Counted from the stretch's first letter, positions 34,971 through 45,327 are shown. The stretch: DNA of 64,000 nucleotides from Hyphomicrobium sp. NDB2Meth4 (GCF_900117445.1 NZ_FPEJ01000006.1:62001-126000), one strand, 5' to 3'. A program made the numbers and translations. Notes: generated by a model from the letters alone, not told the origin.

Positions 34971-36251
34971 ATGACGGTTGCCGATCACAACAGCGCTATT
35001 GAAGCGACGTTTCGCATCGAGCAGGCGAAGCTCATCGCTGCCCTGACGCGAATGGTGCGCGACGTCGGCGTTGCCGAGGAGCTGGCGCAAGACGCGCTGC
35101 TGGCGGCGCTGGAGCAATGGCCGCGCTCGGGCATTCCCGAAAAGCCCGGCGCGTGGCTGATGGCAGCTGCGAAGAACCGCGCCATCGACCGGTTGCGGCG
35201 CGCAAAGCTTATCGACGCCAAGCACGGCGAGCTGCAAGCGGAGATGGGCGCAGAGAGCGACGCGCAGATGCCCGATCTCGATGCCGCGCTCGATGACGAC
35301 ATCGGCGATGATCTTTTGCGGCTGATGTTCATCTCGTGCCATCCGGTGCTCGGCCGGGAGTCGCAGGTGGCGCTGACGTTGCGGCTGATCGGCGGTCTGA
35401 AGACGGAGGAGATCGCGCGTGCATTCCTCGTTCCGGAGGCAACGATTGCGCAGCGCATCGTGCGGGCGAAGCGCACGCTCTCCGAAAGCCGTGTGCCGTT
35501 CGAAGCGCCGCGGGGCGAGGCGCTGAACGAGCGGCTACAATCGGTGCTGGCCGTCATCTATCTCATCTTCAATGAAGGCTATGCAGCGACGGCGGGCGAT
35601 GACTGGATGCGTCCGCAGTTGTGCGAAGAGGCGCTGCGCATCGGGCGCATTCTCGCGGAGCTGCCGCACGACGAGCCGGAAGTGCATGGGCTCGTCAGCC
35701 TGATGGAGCTGCAGGCGTCGCGTCTTGCAGCAAGGCGCGGACCGGACGGCGAGCCGGTGCTGCTGCTCGCGCAGGATCGTGCTCGCTGGGATCAGTTGCT
35801 GATCCGTCGCGGAATGGCCGCGCTAAACCGTGCGCAGTCGCTCGGCGAAGGCTTGGGGCCCTATGGCCTACAGGCCGCGATCGCATCGTGCCACGCAAGA
35901 GCGCGCACGGCCGAAGAGACCGACTGGGCCGCCATCGTGGGGCTCTATGGCAGGCTCGGCGAGGTGATGCCGTCGCCTGTGGTCGAGCTCAATCGCGCGG
36001 TGGCGCTGTCGATGCATATGGGGCCCGAGGCAGGTCTCAGGATTGTCGATGCGCTGAGTGCGGAGCCCAGCCTCAAGGGCTATCACCTGCTGCCGAGCGT
36101 GCGCGGCGATCTGCTGGAGAAGCTCGGGCGCTGCGAAGAAGCGCGGGCAGAGTTCGAACGCGCGGCCGGCATGACGCAGAATGCGCGCGAGCGGTCGCTA
36201 CTGCTTCGACGCGCCGAGGCATGTGCGGGACGGTCGGTTACCGGCGCTTAA
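34971..36251 (+). CDS. ECF42-type RNA polymerase sigma factor with TPR-like extension
   Basis: A 426-residue sigma-70 family protein. Region 2 spans about residues 17-85 (VGVAEELAQDALLAALEQW, AKNRAIDRLRRAK) and region 4 about 110-170 (LTLRLIGGLKTEEIARAFLVPE, QRIVRAKRTL). The remaining 250 residues are helical, TPR-like, with SLMELQASRLAARRG and VVELNRAVALSMHMGP. This layout and the two DGPF genes upstream match group ECF42. No anti-sigma factor is visible; in this group the C-terminal extension is thought to control activity. Confidence 0.92.
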   Translation: MTVADHNSAIEATFRIEQAKLIAALTRMVRDVGVAEELAQDALLAALEQWPRSGIPEKPGAWLMAAAKNRAIDRLRRAKLIDAKHGELQAEMGAESDAQMPDLDAALDDDIGDDLLRLMFISCHPVLGRESQVALTLRLIGGLKTEEIARAFLVPEATIAQRIVRAKRTLSESRVPFEAPRGEALNERLQSVLAVIYLIFNEGYAATAGDDWMRPQLCEEALRIGRILAELPHDEPEVHGLVSLMELQASRLAARRGPDGEPVLLLAQDRARWDQLLIRRGMAALNRAQSLGEGLGPYGLQAAIASCHARARTAEETDWAAIVGLYGRLGEVMPSPVVELNRAVALSMHMGPEAGLRIVDALSAEPSLKGYHLLPSVRGDLLEKLGRCEEARAEFERAAGMTQNARERSLLLRRAEACAGRSVTGA

Positions 36252-36400
36252 CCATAGCTTCTCTCCGGGCACGTTGGCGCACGCGGCGACCGCTCCTGCG
36301 GGACGGGTGGCACGGGTCTTGTTTCGTCTTCTTCGAAATGGCGCGGGGCGCTGACAACTGGCCCCCAAAGACACGCATTTGTCCCTCGAAGGAGCATCCC

Positions 36401-37303
36401 TTGGCCAACGTCGCTGGAGCATTTCTGGACATCATCGCCGAAGACGCCGCCGGGCGGCGCCGGCTGGGGTCAAAGCGGTTTCATGAAACGCCGAAGGCGA
36501 AGCTGCTGCGGTGGGTCATGGGCACGGCCTACGCGCTGCATCCAAAGCGCGTTGCAGAAGTGCCGTTTCTGCTTAGTGCCATGGCGGCGGACATCTGGCG
36601 CGGGGGCACGCGAGTTCCGGGGGAAGCTACGATCCACGCGCGCCCGGCCAATTTCGCCGGTGTGTGCCGCGATATCACGCCCGAGCGCATCGCGTCGGCC
36701 GCGCGCCAGGGCTTCTTTCCGTGGTGCCACATCGGTCCGCTGAAATGGTGGACGCGCCAGGAGCGTATGGTGCTGTTCCTCGACGAGCAGCACATCGCCA
36801 AACGCTTGCGCCGCGAGATGCGCAAGACGGATTATCGCGTCACGTTCGATCAGGCGTTCGATCAAGTGATCCAAGCGTGCGCCGAGCCGCGCAAGGGGCG
36901 CCCGCTGGGTCTTACCTGGGTGACCCCGAAGATCATGTCGCTCTATTCGGCGCTGCACGACATCGGCGTTGCGCACTCGTTCGAGGTGTGGAGCGCGGAG
37001 GGCGAACTGATCGGCGGCGGCTACGGCATCTCGATCGGGCGCGTGTTCTATACGGAATCGCAGTTCAGCCGCCGGTCGAACACGTCGAAGATGGGCTTTG
37101 CGTCGCTGAACCATCACCTCGCCAAGTGGGGCTATGTGCTGAACGACGGCAAGGACTTCACGCCGACCATCGATGCCATGGGCTTCCGCTCGATCCCGCG
37201 GTGCGAGTTCGAGGCGGTGCTGAAGGAGCACGCGCACGCGGGCGGACGAACCGGCGCGTGGCAGGTCGAGGATGACCTCGCCACGGTGGCAGCGCGCGAA
37301 TAG
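36401..37303 (+). CDS. Divergent leucyl/phenylalanyl-tRNA--protein transferase paralogue
   Basis: About 300 residues. The TTG start has a strong GAAGGAG site 7 bases upstream; an ATG 63 bases earlier is in frame but has no ribosome site. The body follows the Aat fold: GFFPWCHIGPLKWWTRQERMV in pieces, VTFDQAFDQVIQACA, TWVTPKIMSLY, HSFEVWSAEGELIGGGYG, RVFYTESQFSRRSNTSK. It differs from canonical aat by an 80-residue N-terminal extension, and the usual STWI is replaced by LTWV. The normal aat gene is present elsewhere, so this copy may have another acceptor or donor. Confidence 0.8.
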   Translation: MANVAGAFLDIIAEDAAGRRRLGSKRFHETPKAKLLRWVMGTAYALHPKRVAEVPFLLSAMAADIWRGGTRVPGEATIHARPANFAGVCRDITPERIASAARQGFFPWCHIGPLKWWTRQERMVLFLDEQHIAKRLRREMRKTDYRVTFDQAFDQVIQACAEPRKGRPLGLTWVTPKIMSLYSALHDIGVAHSFEVWSAEGELIGGGYGISIGRVFYTESQFSRRSNTSKMGFASLNHHLAKWGYVLNDGKDFTPTIDAMGFRSIPRCEFEAVLKEHAHAGGRTGAWQVEDDLATVAARE

Positions 37304-37315
37304 CGATTATTGGTG

Positions 37316-37339
37316 GCGCCGGCTGAGATGTGCCGGCGC
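37316..37339. terminator. Hairpin between convergent genes
   Basis: GCGCCGGC and GCCGGCGC form a perfect 8-bp stem with the loop TGAGATGT, between two convergent stop codons. There is no T-run, so it may only be a partial terminator. Confidence 0.4.
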
Positions 37340-38154
37340 TACGCCGTGACGATGCCGGCGTCGATGAGGATGCGGGCGGTGTAGAAGCCGACGTACCACA
37401 TGATGGTGTAGCCGAGCTGGCCTGACACGAGCGTCGCCACGAGATAGAGCAGCGTCGCCTTCCAGATGGGCATGGCCCAGAAGCGGCGATGGATGGCGAC
37501 GAAGTAAGCCCATAGCAGCAAGGCCAAGACGACCGAGATACCCGTCATCGGCTGCAACAGCTCGGCCTCGGTGAGGCTGCCAAGCCCGGTCATGCTTACG
37601 CCGTTCAACAGCACCTTGGCGACGAACTCGTAGGCGCCGTAGATCGGGGCGATGAAGCCGAGCGCGATGGCGTACAGCTTGAAGTAATCGGCGAGGGTGC
37701 GCTTGTTCTTGGCGAAAAGGCGAAACAGCAGATACGCGGTCAAGAAGCTGAGCACGACGCCGAAGTAGATGCCGACTTGCGACAGCGCCTTCATCAGCGT
37801 CTGCATACTCTCGCTCACCTCGCCGCCGCCGGTCGGTACGACCATGCGCATGACAACGGGCACGAATAGCAGGCAGTAGACAGCGATGCCGGTGAGCGCG
37901 AAGGACAAATAATTGCGATAGCTTCGATCGTCGGCGAGCGCTGTCGTCTGGCGCACGGGCGAGGAGAGGATCTTCAGGTAGACGACGGGAAAGCTGCGGC
38001 GCACGGGAGCTGCAGCTGATCCTAGAAAGCCCAAGGAGCTTTGGCGCAAGTCTGCGCCGCAGCTCGCGCAGAAATTTCCTGAGGCGACAGCGCCGCATTC
38101 GGCACAAGCGCTGCCAACCGCATCAACCGATGAAGCCGTGCTTCCAGCGTGCAT
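37339..38154 (-). CDS. Zinc-ribbon membrane protein, Yip1-like
   Basis: A 271-residue protein. Near the N-terminus are two CxxC pairs (ACAECGAVASGNFCASCGADL), a zinc-ribbon, followed by about five membrane segments (SFALTGIAVYCLLFVPVVM, VGIYFGVVLSFLTAYLLFRLF read in parts). The membrane part resembles Yip1/DUF1282-type proteins. The function is unknown. The start used is the ATG following GGGGGGC; an in-frame TTG lies four codons upstream. Confidence 0.7.
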   Translation of the reverse strand: MHAGSTASSVDAVGSACAECGAVASGNFCASCGADLRQSSLGFLGSAAAPVRRSFPVVYLKILSSPVRQTTALADDRSYRNYLSFALTGIAVYCLLFVPVVMRMVVPTGGGEVSESMQTLMKALSQVGIYFGVVLSFLTAYLLFRLFAKNKRTLADYFKLYAIALGFIAPIYGAYEFVAKVLLNGVSMTGLGSLTEAELLQPMTGISVVLALLLWAYFVAIHRRFWAMPIWKATLLYLVATLVSGQLGYTIMWYVGFYTARILIDAGIVTA

Positions 38155-38219
38155 GGTGCCCCCCAAGGTACGCTCACCGACCTTTTAGCAAAGGTGGGGG
38201 CGGGAGCACAGATGCACGA

Positions 38220-38672
38220 TCAGGAGTTGAGCCGCCAAATCTCGAAGTTCAGCGCCGCGGCGAAGGAAACCCACAGGAAATAGGGAACGAACAGCAGGGC
38301 CGCGGTTCGGCGGACAGGCCATGCGGTGACGATGAAGGCCAAGATCACCAGCCACAGCGCACCAATGTCGATAAGCGCCGGCGTGATTTGCTTCTGGCCG
38401 AACATGAGATAGGGCCAGGCACCGTTGAGTACGAGCTGGAGCAGCCAGAGCCAGAAGAGAGGCCCGAGGCCTTGCGCGCGCCAGGCAATCCATCCGGCAA
38501 GCGCAATCAACACATAGAGAGTCGCCCAGACCGGCGAGAACACTTCGCCGGGCGGCGTCCACGCGGGCTTTTGCAGCGCCGCGTAGAACGGGCCGGGCAG
38601 ATAGGTGGTGCCGGAATAAGCTGTGATTGCGACGAGAAGCAGAAAGACTAGGAAACTTGCATATTTCGTCAC
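38220..38672 (-). CDS. tspO: TspO/MBR family protein
   Basis: Integral membrane protein of 150 residues with about five helices, homologous to the outer-membrane tryptophan-rich sensory protein and the mitochondrial translocator protein, which bind tetrapyrroles and cholesterol. Typical pieces: PGPFYAALQKPAWTPPGEVFSPVWATLY in parts, WLLQLVLNGAWPYLMFG, and WVSFAAALNFEIWRLN. The GTG start overlaps the TGA of the methyltransferase/ATP-grasp gene by 4 bases, so translation is coupled. Confidence 0.93.
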   Translation of the reverse strand: MTKYASFLVFLLLVAITAYSGTTYLPGPFYAALQKPAWTPPGEVFSPVWATLYVLIALAGWIAWRAQGLGPLFWLWLLQLVLNGAWPYLMFGQKQITPALIDIGALWLVILAFIVTAWPVRRTAALLFVPYFLWVSFAAALNFEIWRLNS

Positions 38673-40609
38673 TGAGCGGCCTCAACCTGGGGTGCAGTAC
38701 TCTTGCCGACGACATTGAGCCGTTCCACGGCAGCGCCGAGGATCTGGCCCAACAGTTCGGAGTACCGCATACCGGCAAAACCCGCCATTAAGTTGACCTT
38801 GCCGTCCCAGCACCAACCAGGATTGGGATTTACTTCGAGCAGCTTGATCTCGCCGCGTGCATCGGCGCGGAAATCGAAGCGCGCGTAGTCGCGGCAGCCG
38901 AGGCGCTCGAACAGGCGCGTCGAATGCTCGACGAGCTGCTGCTGCTGAAGCTCGGACAGCTCCGCCTCATGATAGGAAACCTGGGTCCAGTAGGGACTGT
39001 CGGGCTCCCACTTCGATTCATAGCCGAGGATCTTCGGCAGAGTCGGGTCGAGCTTGGTGAAGTCGACCTCGAGGATCGGCAGCGCGCGCAGGCCCTGATC
39101 GGGGTTGCCGACCAGCGTCACGGAGTATTCGGCGCCCGTGAGGTACTCCTGCACTAGGATGGGTCGCTTGGGGAAAGCGACGCGCAGACGCTCGAGGTAA
39201 TCGAGCAGCGCCTTCTCGTTGCTGACGACGGCGTCCTTGGTGATGCCCTGCGAGCTGTCGCCGTAGTTCGGCTTCAGAAGCGCGGGGAACACCGACGGCA
39301 GATGGGCACCCTGATCGCCGGGGCGCACGTGCGTTTCGAGCGGCACCGGCACGTCCAGCGTCATGGCGACGGCTCGCACGAGACCCTTGTCGTAGCAGGC
39401 GGCGAGCGCGGAAGGGCCGGCGCCGGTGTACGGCAGCTCCAGCGATTCCAGCATCGCGGGGACGTGCAGCTCTTTGAACGGGTCGTTGTTGAAGCCCTCG
39501 TCGCACAGATTGAACACGAGATCGGTGCGCAGCTCTGACAGGTCACGGTCGAGCGTGGTGTGGTTGTCGAGGTAGCGGAATTTATAGTTCTTGAGTTCCG
39601 ACAGAGCATCCTTGAGACGGCGAATGGTCTCGTAGTCTTCGGGGTTGAAGGCGCCGCCGCGCTTCACGGTGTCAGGCAGGCGCGGGTCACCCATCAGCAC
39701 GGTGACGTCGATCTGGTGCACCTTGCCCTTCGGCTTGCGGATCGGCAGCGCGGGAGCGTCGGCCGAAAGCAGCAGGCGTCGCGCCATCATGCCGAGGTCC
39801 TGGTCGCGATCCGACAGCGCTTCGGCACTGCCGTGGTGGCGCACGTTGCGGAAGCCGGTCTTTTCCAAGAGCTTGGCGATGCTTTCGCGCGTGTAGAGGC
39901 GCTCGGCATAGAACTGGTCGGCAATGACGCCCAACTCGTCGTGGACGATCACCTCGCGCGAGATGAGACGCTCGCGGTCGCCCGAGAGCGAGCGTTCGCG
40001 GCAGACGAAGTGGTGCTCATCGATCCACTCCCAGGAGCGGCGCTCGAAATGGTCGGCCATGTAGGCGCCATCCGTGATGTCGAGCACGAGCTGGCCGGAA
40101 GGGCGCAGAATCTTGCCGACGGCGGAGAGCACCTTCTCGTCGTCCTGCTTATTGGAGAAGTAGCCGAACGAGTTGCCCATGATGGCGACGCAGTCGAAGC
40201 TGGTCTCGGGCAGGCGCGGGTTGCGCGCGTCGCCTTCCTTGAACACGACCTGCAAGCGTTCGTTCTGCGCGCGCTTCTTGGCGAGGCGCACGAGGTAGCG
40301 CGAGCGGTCGACGCCGGTCACGTTTCTGAAGCCGCGGCGGGCAAGCTCAAGGCAATGACGGCCCTGGCCGCAGCAAAGATCGAGGATCTGGCTGTGCGGC
40401 TGAACGGCGGCTGCAGAGGTGATGAAGTCGACGTCGCGACGGGTGTTCTCGACGTTCTCGACGACGTCGCCGTCGGTCTTCACGTAGAGAGCGTTGAAGA
40501 GTTTACGCCACCATTCGGCGGGGAGGTGCGCTTCTAGATCCGCGACGGGACCGAGGCACGAGCGCGGCGTTGGCCGCTTAGGGCGCTTCGCCTTGGCAAC
40601 GGTTGCCAT
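38669..40609 (-). CDS. Fusion of SAM-dependent methyltransferase and ATP-grasp ligase
   Basis: A 646-residue two-domain protein. Residues about 30-285 are a class I methyltransferase with motif I ILDLCCGQGRHCLELARRG and CVAIMGNSFGYF. Residues about 305-630 are a D-Ala-D-Ala ligase-like ATP-grasp: an N-terminal lobe (VTVLMGDPRLPDTVKRGG), LPYTGAGPSALAACYDKG, LKPNYGDSSQGI, VQEYLTGAEYSV, and a metal-binding end FDFRADARGEIKLLEVNPNPG in pieces. The pair suggests a pathway that methylates and ligates a small amino or peptide substrate; the product is unknown. It is coupled to tspO. Confidence 0.82.
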   Translation of the reverse strand: MATVAKAKRPKRPTPRSCLGPVADLEAHLPAEWWRKLFNALYVKTDGDVVENVENTRRDVDFITSAAAVQPHSQILDLCCGQGRHCLELARRGFRNVTGVDRSRYLVRLAKKRAQNERLQVVFKEGDARNPRLPETSFDCVAIMGNSFGYFSNKQDDEKVLSAVGKILRPSGQLVLDITDGAYMADHFERRSWEWIDEHHFVCRERSLSGDRERLISREVIVHDELGVIADQFYAERLYTRESIAKLLEKTGFRNVRHHGSAEALSDRDQDLGMMARRLLLSADAPALPIRKPKGKVHQIDVTVLMGDPRLPDTVKRGGAFNPEDYETIRRLKDALSELKNYKFRYLDNHTTLDRDLSELRTDLVFNLCDEGFNNDPFKELHVPAMLESLELPYTGAGPSALAACYDKGLVRAVAMTLDVPVPLETHVRPGDQGAHLPSVFPALLKPNYGDSSQGITKDAVVSNEKALLDYLERLRVAFPKRPILVQEYLTGAEYSVTLVGNPDQGLRALPILEVDFTKLDPTLPKILGYESKWEPDSPYWTQVSYHEAELSELQQQQLVEHSTRLFERLGCRDYARFDFRADARGEIKLLEVNPNPGWCWDGKVNLMAGFAGMRYSELLGQILGAAVERLNVVGKSTAPQVEAAQ

Positions 40610-40719
40610 GATGGACGTGTGTCCTCAAAGGGCCGCGCTCTGGCTGGGGCTTTTCATGCCCGCGTCAGCCGGCGATCGGCCGAACAATTTACAGGCCCCT
40701 CTGGCCTCAACACGGCGGG

Positions 40720-40747
40720 AACTTATTGGCCAATTGCGACTTTGCAA
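40720..40747 (-). promoter_or_regulatory. Candidate promoter of the methyltransferase/ATP-grasp gene
   Basis: On the minus strand TTGCAA is followed after 16 bases by TAAGTT, about 110 bases before the start codon, in a relatively AT-rich patch. By eye only. Confidence 0.3.
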
Positions 40748-40790
40748 GTGGCTTTGAATAATTTTCCGCGTCCGTAGTAATAGTGCTCGA

Positions 40791-42089
40791 TCACGGTTTG
40801 TGTCGGCGCATTAACGCAACAAAAAACCCATCGGTTCCGTGTAGTGCTGGCGTGAGCTGAAGTGTGTCAGTGCGTCCGTCGGCAGAGCGTGGCACCTCGC
40901 CACCGACACGGCTTGCCCAGGCATCGGCGTAGGGCTCGACGGTAAAGTCGGGGTGGGCCGCGAGGAAGGCATCTACCTGATCGCGATTCTCTTCGGGCAG
41001 TACAGAGCAGGTGACGTAGACGAGCGTGCCGCCCGGCTTGGTCAGGCTGGCGCCGAGTTCCAGGACGGCTTGCTGCTCGGCTTGGCGCTCAGGAATGTTG
41101 GCGGCCTTGATGCGCCACTTGGCGTCCGGCTTGCGGCGCCAGGTTCCCGAGCCGGTGCACGGCGCATCGACGAGCACGAGGTCGAAACGGGCGCCCAGCG
41201 CTGCAAGCGCTGCTTCGTCGCCAGCTTCCATCACCTGAACATTGCGCACGCCGGCGCGCTTCAGGCGCTCGAAGATGGGGCGGAGCTGCTTCTTGTCGGC
41301 GTCATAAGCGTAGATCTGTCCGGTATTCTGCATGCCGGCGGCGAGCGCCAGCGTCTTGCCGCCGGCGCCGGCACAAAGGTCGAGCACCTGCATGCGCGGG
41401 CCAGCGCCCGCAAGCAACGCGGCCAGCTGCGAGCCTTCGTCCTGGACCTCGTACCAGCCCTTGCCGTGGGCGGTCTCGGCTTCGAGGTGGGGTGATTTGG
41501 CGGCACCTTCGGGAGCGGGCACGCGCACGCCGGCCGGCGCCAGTGCCGTTGCCTCGGCGTTGAAACGGCCGAGCGCCTTCAGGACCTTCTCCTGCGTTGC
41601 CTTGAGCGTGTTGACGCGCAGATCGACCGGCGCGCGGGCGGAGAGCGCGGCCCCTTCCTCGGCAGCGCGTTCACCGAACGCGCGCTCGAACGAGGGCAGC
41701 AGCCAAGCTGGAATGTCGCCACGGACGTTTGCCGGCGCATCACCGGGAAGATCGCCAGCAAGGCCCTGGCGCTCGGCGTCGGTCAACGGCGCGAGGGCAT
41801 GCTCGGAGCCGTCGGCGGCGAGCGCCACCTCGTCCAGCGTCAGTCCCAGAGCGCGCGGCGCGGCACCAAGCGCCAATGCGCGCGGGGTGTCTTCGCCCAT
41901 GCGCGCGCCAATCGAAGCCCGGCGGCGCAGCGCATCGAACACGAGCGTGCCGATGGCAGCACGGTCGCCCGAGCCCGCGAAGCGGTGCGCGCGGCCCCAG
42001 TCAGCGAGGGCCATCGCAGCAGGGCGATGGCGATTGAGGATGTCGTCGAGAACCTCGGCCGCAGCCGCGATCCGCGCTCCAGCGCGCAT
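40791..42089 (-). CDS. rsmB: 16S rRNA (cytosine-5) methyltransferase, RsmB/NSUN family
   Basis: A 432-residue enzyme. An N-terminal NusB-like helical domain (ALADWGRAHRFAGSGDRAAIG) precedes a methyltransferase domain with LDLCAGAGGKTLALAAGM, VDAPCTGSGTWRRKPD and VTCSVLPEENRDQVD. The two Cys in PCTGSG and TCS are the catalytic pair of m5C methyltransferases. It begins 3 bases after the MAPEG gene, in the guaB string. Confidence 0.9.
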   Translation of the reverse strand: MRAGARIAAAAEVLDDILNRHRPAAMALADWGRAHRFAGSGDRAAIGTLVFDALRRRASIGARMGEDTPRALALGAAPRALGLTLDEVALAADGSEHALAPLTDAERQGLAGDLPGDAPANVRGDIPAWLLPSFERAFGERAAEEGAALSARAPVDLRVNTLKATQEKVLKALGRFNAEATALAPAGVRVPAPEGAAKSPHLEAETAHGKGWYEVQDEGSQLAALLAGAGPRMQVLDLCAGAGGKTLALAAGMQNTGQIYAYDADKKQLRPIFERLKRAGVRNVQVMEAGDEAALAALGARFDLVLVDAPCTGSGTWRRKPDAKWRIKAANIPERQAEQQAVLELGASLTKPGGTLVYVTCSVLPEENRDQVDAFLAAHPDFTVEPYADAWASRVGGEVPRSADGRTDTLQLTPALHGTDGFFVALMRRHKP

Positions 42090-42092
42090 CGG

Positions 42093-42518
42093 CTAGGCTC
42101 CCGTCGCTAGGATACGGACGGCCAGGATCACCCACATGGCGGCGAGCGTGATGACGCCGACGCCGAAGGCGGCGCCGCGCAGACGCACGACATTCGATCC
42201 GGTGTGAATGAAGGCGCGCACGAGACGCGAGATCACGAACACCCATGCGAGCACGACGAAGATGATGCTGTTGGTCGAGGTGATGAGGATGAACGCCACC
42301 ACTGCGTAGAACAACATCGGCAGCTCGAGCTCGTTCTGGTAGCTGTTGGCCACCTGGAGCACGTGCGGCGGCCAGTTCGGCTGGCGTAGCGCCACATCGG
42401 AGGGCTTCGCGGCGCCCGACCGAAGCGCCTGCATGCGGAGCCGGGCGGCCCAGAGCAGGACTGCAAACGTCAGCGCGACCTGAATGAAGACCGGCAGCAT
42501 CAGGCTGGAAACGGGCAT
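42093..42518 (-). CDS. MAPEG family membrane protein
   Basis: A 141-residue protein with four hydrophobic segments and the MAPEG-type pieces RMQALRSG, VANSYQNELELPMLFYAVVAF and VFVISRLVRAFIHTGSN. Eukaryotic relatives are microsomal glutathione transferases and eicosanoid enzymes; the bacterial role is unclear. It lies 17 bases after guaB and 3 before rsmB. Confidence 0.88.
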   Translation of the reverse strand: MPVSSLMLPVFIQVALTFAVLLWAARLRMQALRSGAAKPSDVALRQPNWPPHVLQVANSYQNELELPMLFYAVVAFILITSTNSIIFVVLAWVFVISRLVRAFIHTGSNVVRLRGAAFGVGVITLAAMWVILAVRILATGA

Positions 42519-42535
42519 ACCGGTCTCCTCAAGGA

Positions 42536-44104
<1,569 letters not shown>

Positions 44105-44221
44105 CTATACCACCGGAGTCGTGGTGAGGGAAGCTGGCAGCCCTGCGACGGGTTGGGCAGCGGTGGACGACGTGACCACCGGCCTCCAAATGCCGCGTCG
44201 GGGCGGCTCATGACGCGAGGA

Positions 44222-44446
44222 TCAGATGCCGTCCGAGGCCAGCGTGATCGGGCGGGGAAGGGCGGGGGCTGCTTGGACGTCCCAATTCTCCACCGGCTCA
44301 CCGCGCCAGTTGGGCGCGGGAGGAACCGCCGAAATTGCCATGGCGGGCGGTGGCAGGGTCGGCACGATGAGCGCGTAAAGGAAAAGCAGTCCGAGGCAGG
44401 CGGTAGACGCGACCATCGCGGTCATCGAGATCATGAACAAGCGCAT
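44222..44446 (-). CDS. Small hypothetical protein with one membrane segment
   Basis: A 74-residue protein with a single N-terminal hydrophobic helix (MTAMVASTACLGLLFLYALI) and a Pro-rich remainder. It could be a signal anchor or exported peptide. I do not recognise it. It lies upstream of guaB on the same strand with a 183-base gap. Confidence 0.5.
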   Translation of the reverse strand: MRLFMISMTAMVASTACLGLLFLYALIVPTLPPPAMAISAVPPAPNWRGEPVENWDVQAAPALPRPITLASDGI

Positions 44447-44589
44447 AGCTTCGGCTCGCAGTTTCCAGGGGGAAGCGTTTTGTCTTCCCGCTAGAAACTC
44501 CCGGCCAACAGCGCGGTTCCGGCGAAAGTTAAGGGCGGTACCGTTCTGACACAGATTCTTTTGGATGATGCGAAGAGGCGGAACCGGCC

Positions 44590-44790
44590 TCAGGCCTTAT
44601 TGCGAGCCTTCTTGTACTTCTCGTCCCACTCGGCCAACTCCTCCTTCAGGTGCTTGGCCAAGCGCTTCGTCGCCTTGCGCAATTTGTCGGTGCCGGCGCC
44701 CTCTTCATCGCCCAGAGCTGTGAGCAACTTCTCGGCGTTGGTGATCGCGCTCAGCGTGTCGTGACGCACGCCCTTCACGTATTCCTTCAT
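44590..44790 (-). CDS. Small charged helical protein
   Basis: A 66-residue protein rich in Lys, Glu and Ala (TKRLAKHLKEELAEWDEKYKK) with no membrane segment or Cys, probably one long helix pair. GGAGAG precedes the second ATG, preferred over one four codons upstream. It loosely recalls phasin- or ElaB/YqjD-like helices but lacks the C-terminal anchor. Function unknown. Confidence 0.55.
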   Translation of the reverse strand: MKEYVKGVRHDTLSAITNAEKLLTALGDEEGAGTDKLRKATKRLAKHLKEELAEWDEKYKKARNKA

Positions 44791-44886
44791 GGAACTCTCC
44801 ATCTCCAGGGGCTTTGCGCAGCTTAGCTGCTCGCAAGATTGGGCGCCACGACGAGCTGGAAATTGGATGAGTGCGGACTTAGGCGC

Positions 44887-45327
44887 TCACGCGGCGAGGT
44901 CGACCTCTCCCTCTTCCTCGCCTGCCCAGTACTTGATGTGCACCGCTCGCACGTGGAGCATGACCAGGCCGGGCGTGTCGATGCCCCGCTCGAACCAGGC
45001 GTCCAAATCAGGTGTCCAGTGCGCGGCGAACACGGCCTTGTCACGGACGAGTTGCGCTTTTCCCGTGACGGCTATGAAAAAACCACCGCCGGAGAACAGG
45101 CCTGGCTCGACCGAGAAGGCCAAGGAAACGTGATCGTCGGCCGCGATATCGGCCACCATCTGGGATGAGGCAAGGGTGAAGAAATAGCTGTCGCCGTTGT
45201 AGTCGACATCGGAGTTGTTGCTCATCGGGCGGCTTGCAATCTCGCCGGACTGCGTCTTAGTTGAAAGCATTGCGATGTCGATATCGCGCATGCGCTGCGC
45301 GACTTCAGCCAAGCTCTTCCGCGTCAT
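44887..45327 (-). CDS. Pyridoxamine 5'-phosphate oxidase family protein (general stress protein 26-like)
   Basis: A 146-residue split-barrel flavin-binding protein. The pieces MLSTKTQSGEIASRPM, GDSYFFTLASSQMVADIAADDHVSLAF and FIAVTGKAQLVRDK match the general-stress-26 type. It probably binds FMN; the substrate is unknown. GGAGG lies upstream of the ATG. Confidence 0.85.
   Translation of the reverse strand: MTRKSLAEVAQRMRDIDIAMLSTKTQSGEIASRPMSNNSDVDYNGDSYFFTLASSQMVADIAADDHVSLAFSVEPGLFSGGGFFIAVTGKAQLVRDKAVFAAHWTPDLDAWFERGIDTPGLVMLHVRAVHIKYWAGEEEGEVDLAA

Noticed and set aside
33933-35342. A 469-residue minus-strand open frame
   Set aside because: It covers two DGPF genes and the start of the sigma factor on the other strand; it is His/Arg/Leu-rich with no motif.
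35621-36400. A 260-residue N-terminal extension of the second Aat-like gene
   Set aside because: It overlaps the sigma factor in another frame; a TTG with GAAGGAG at 36401 is a better start.
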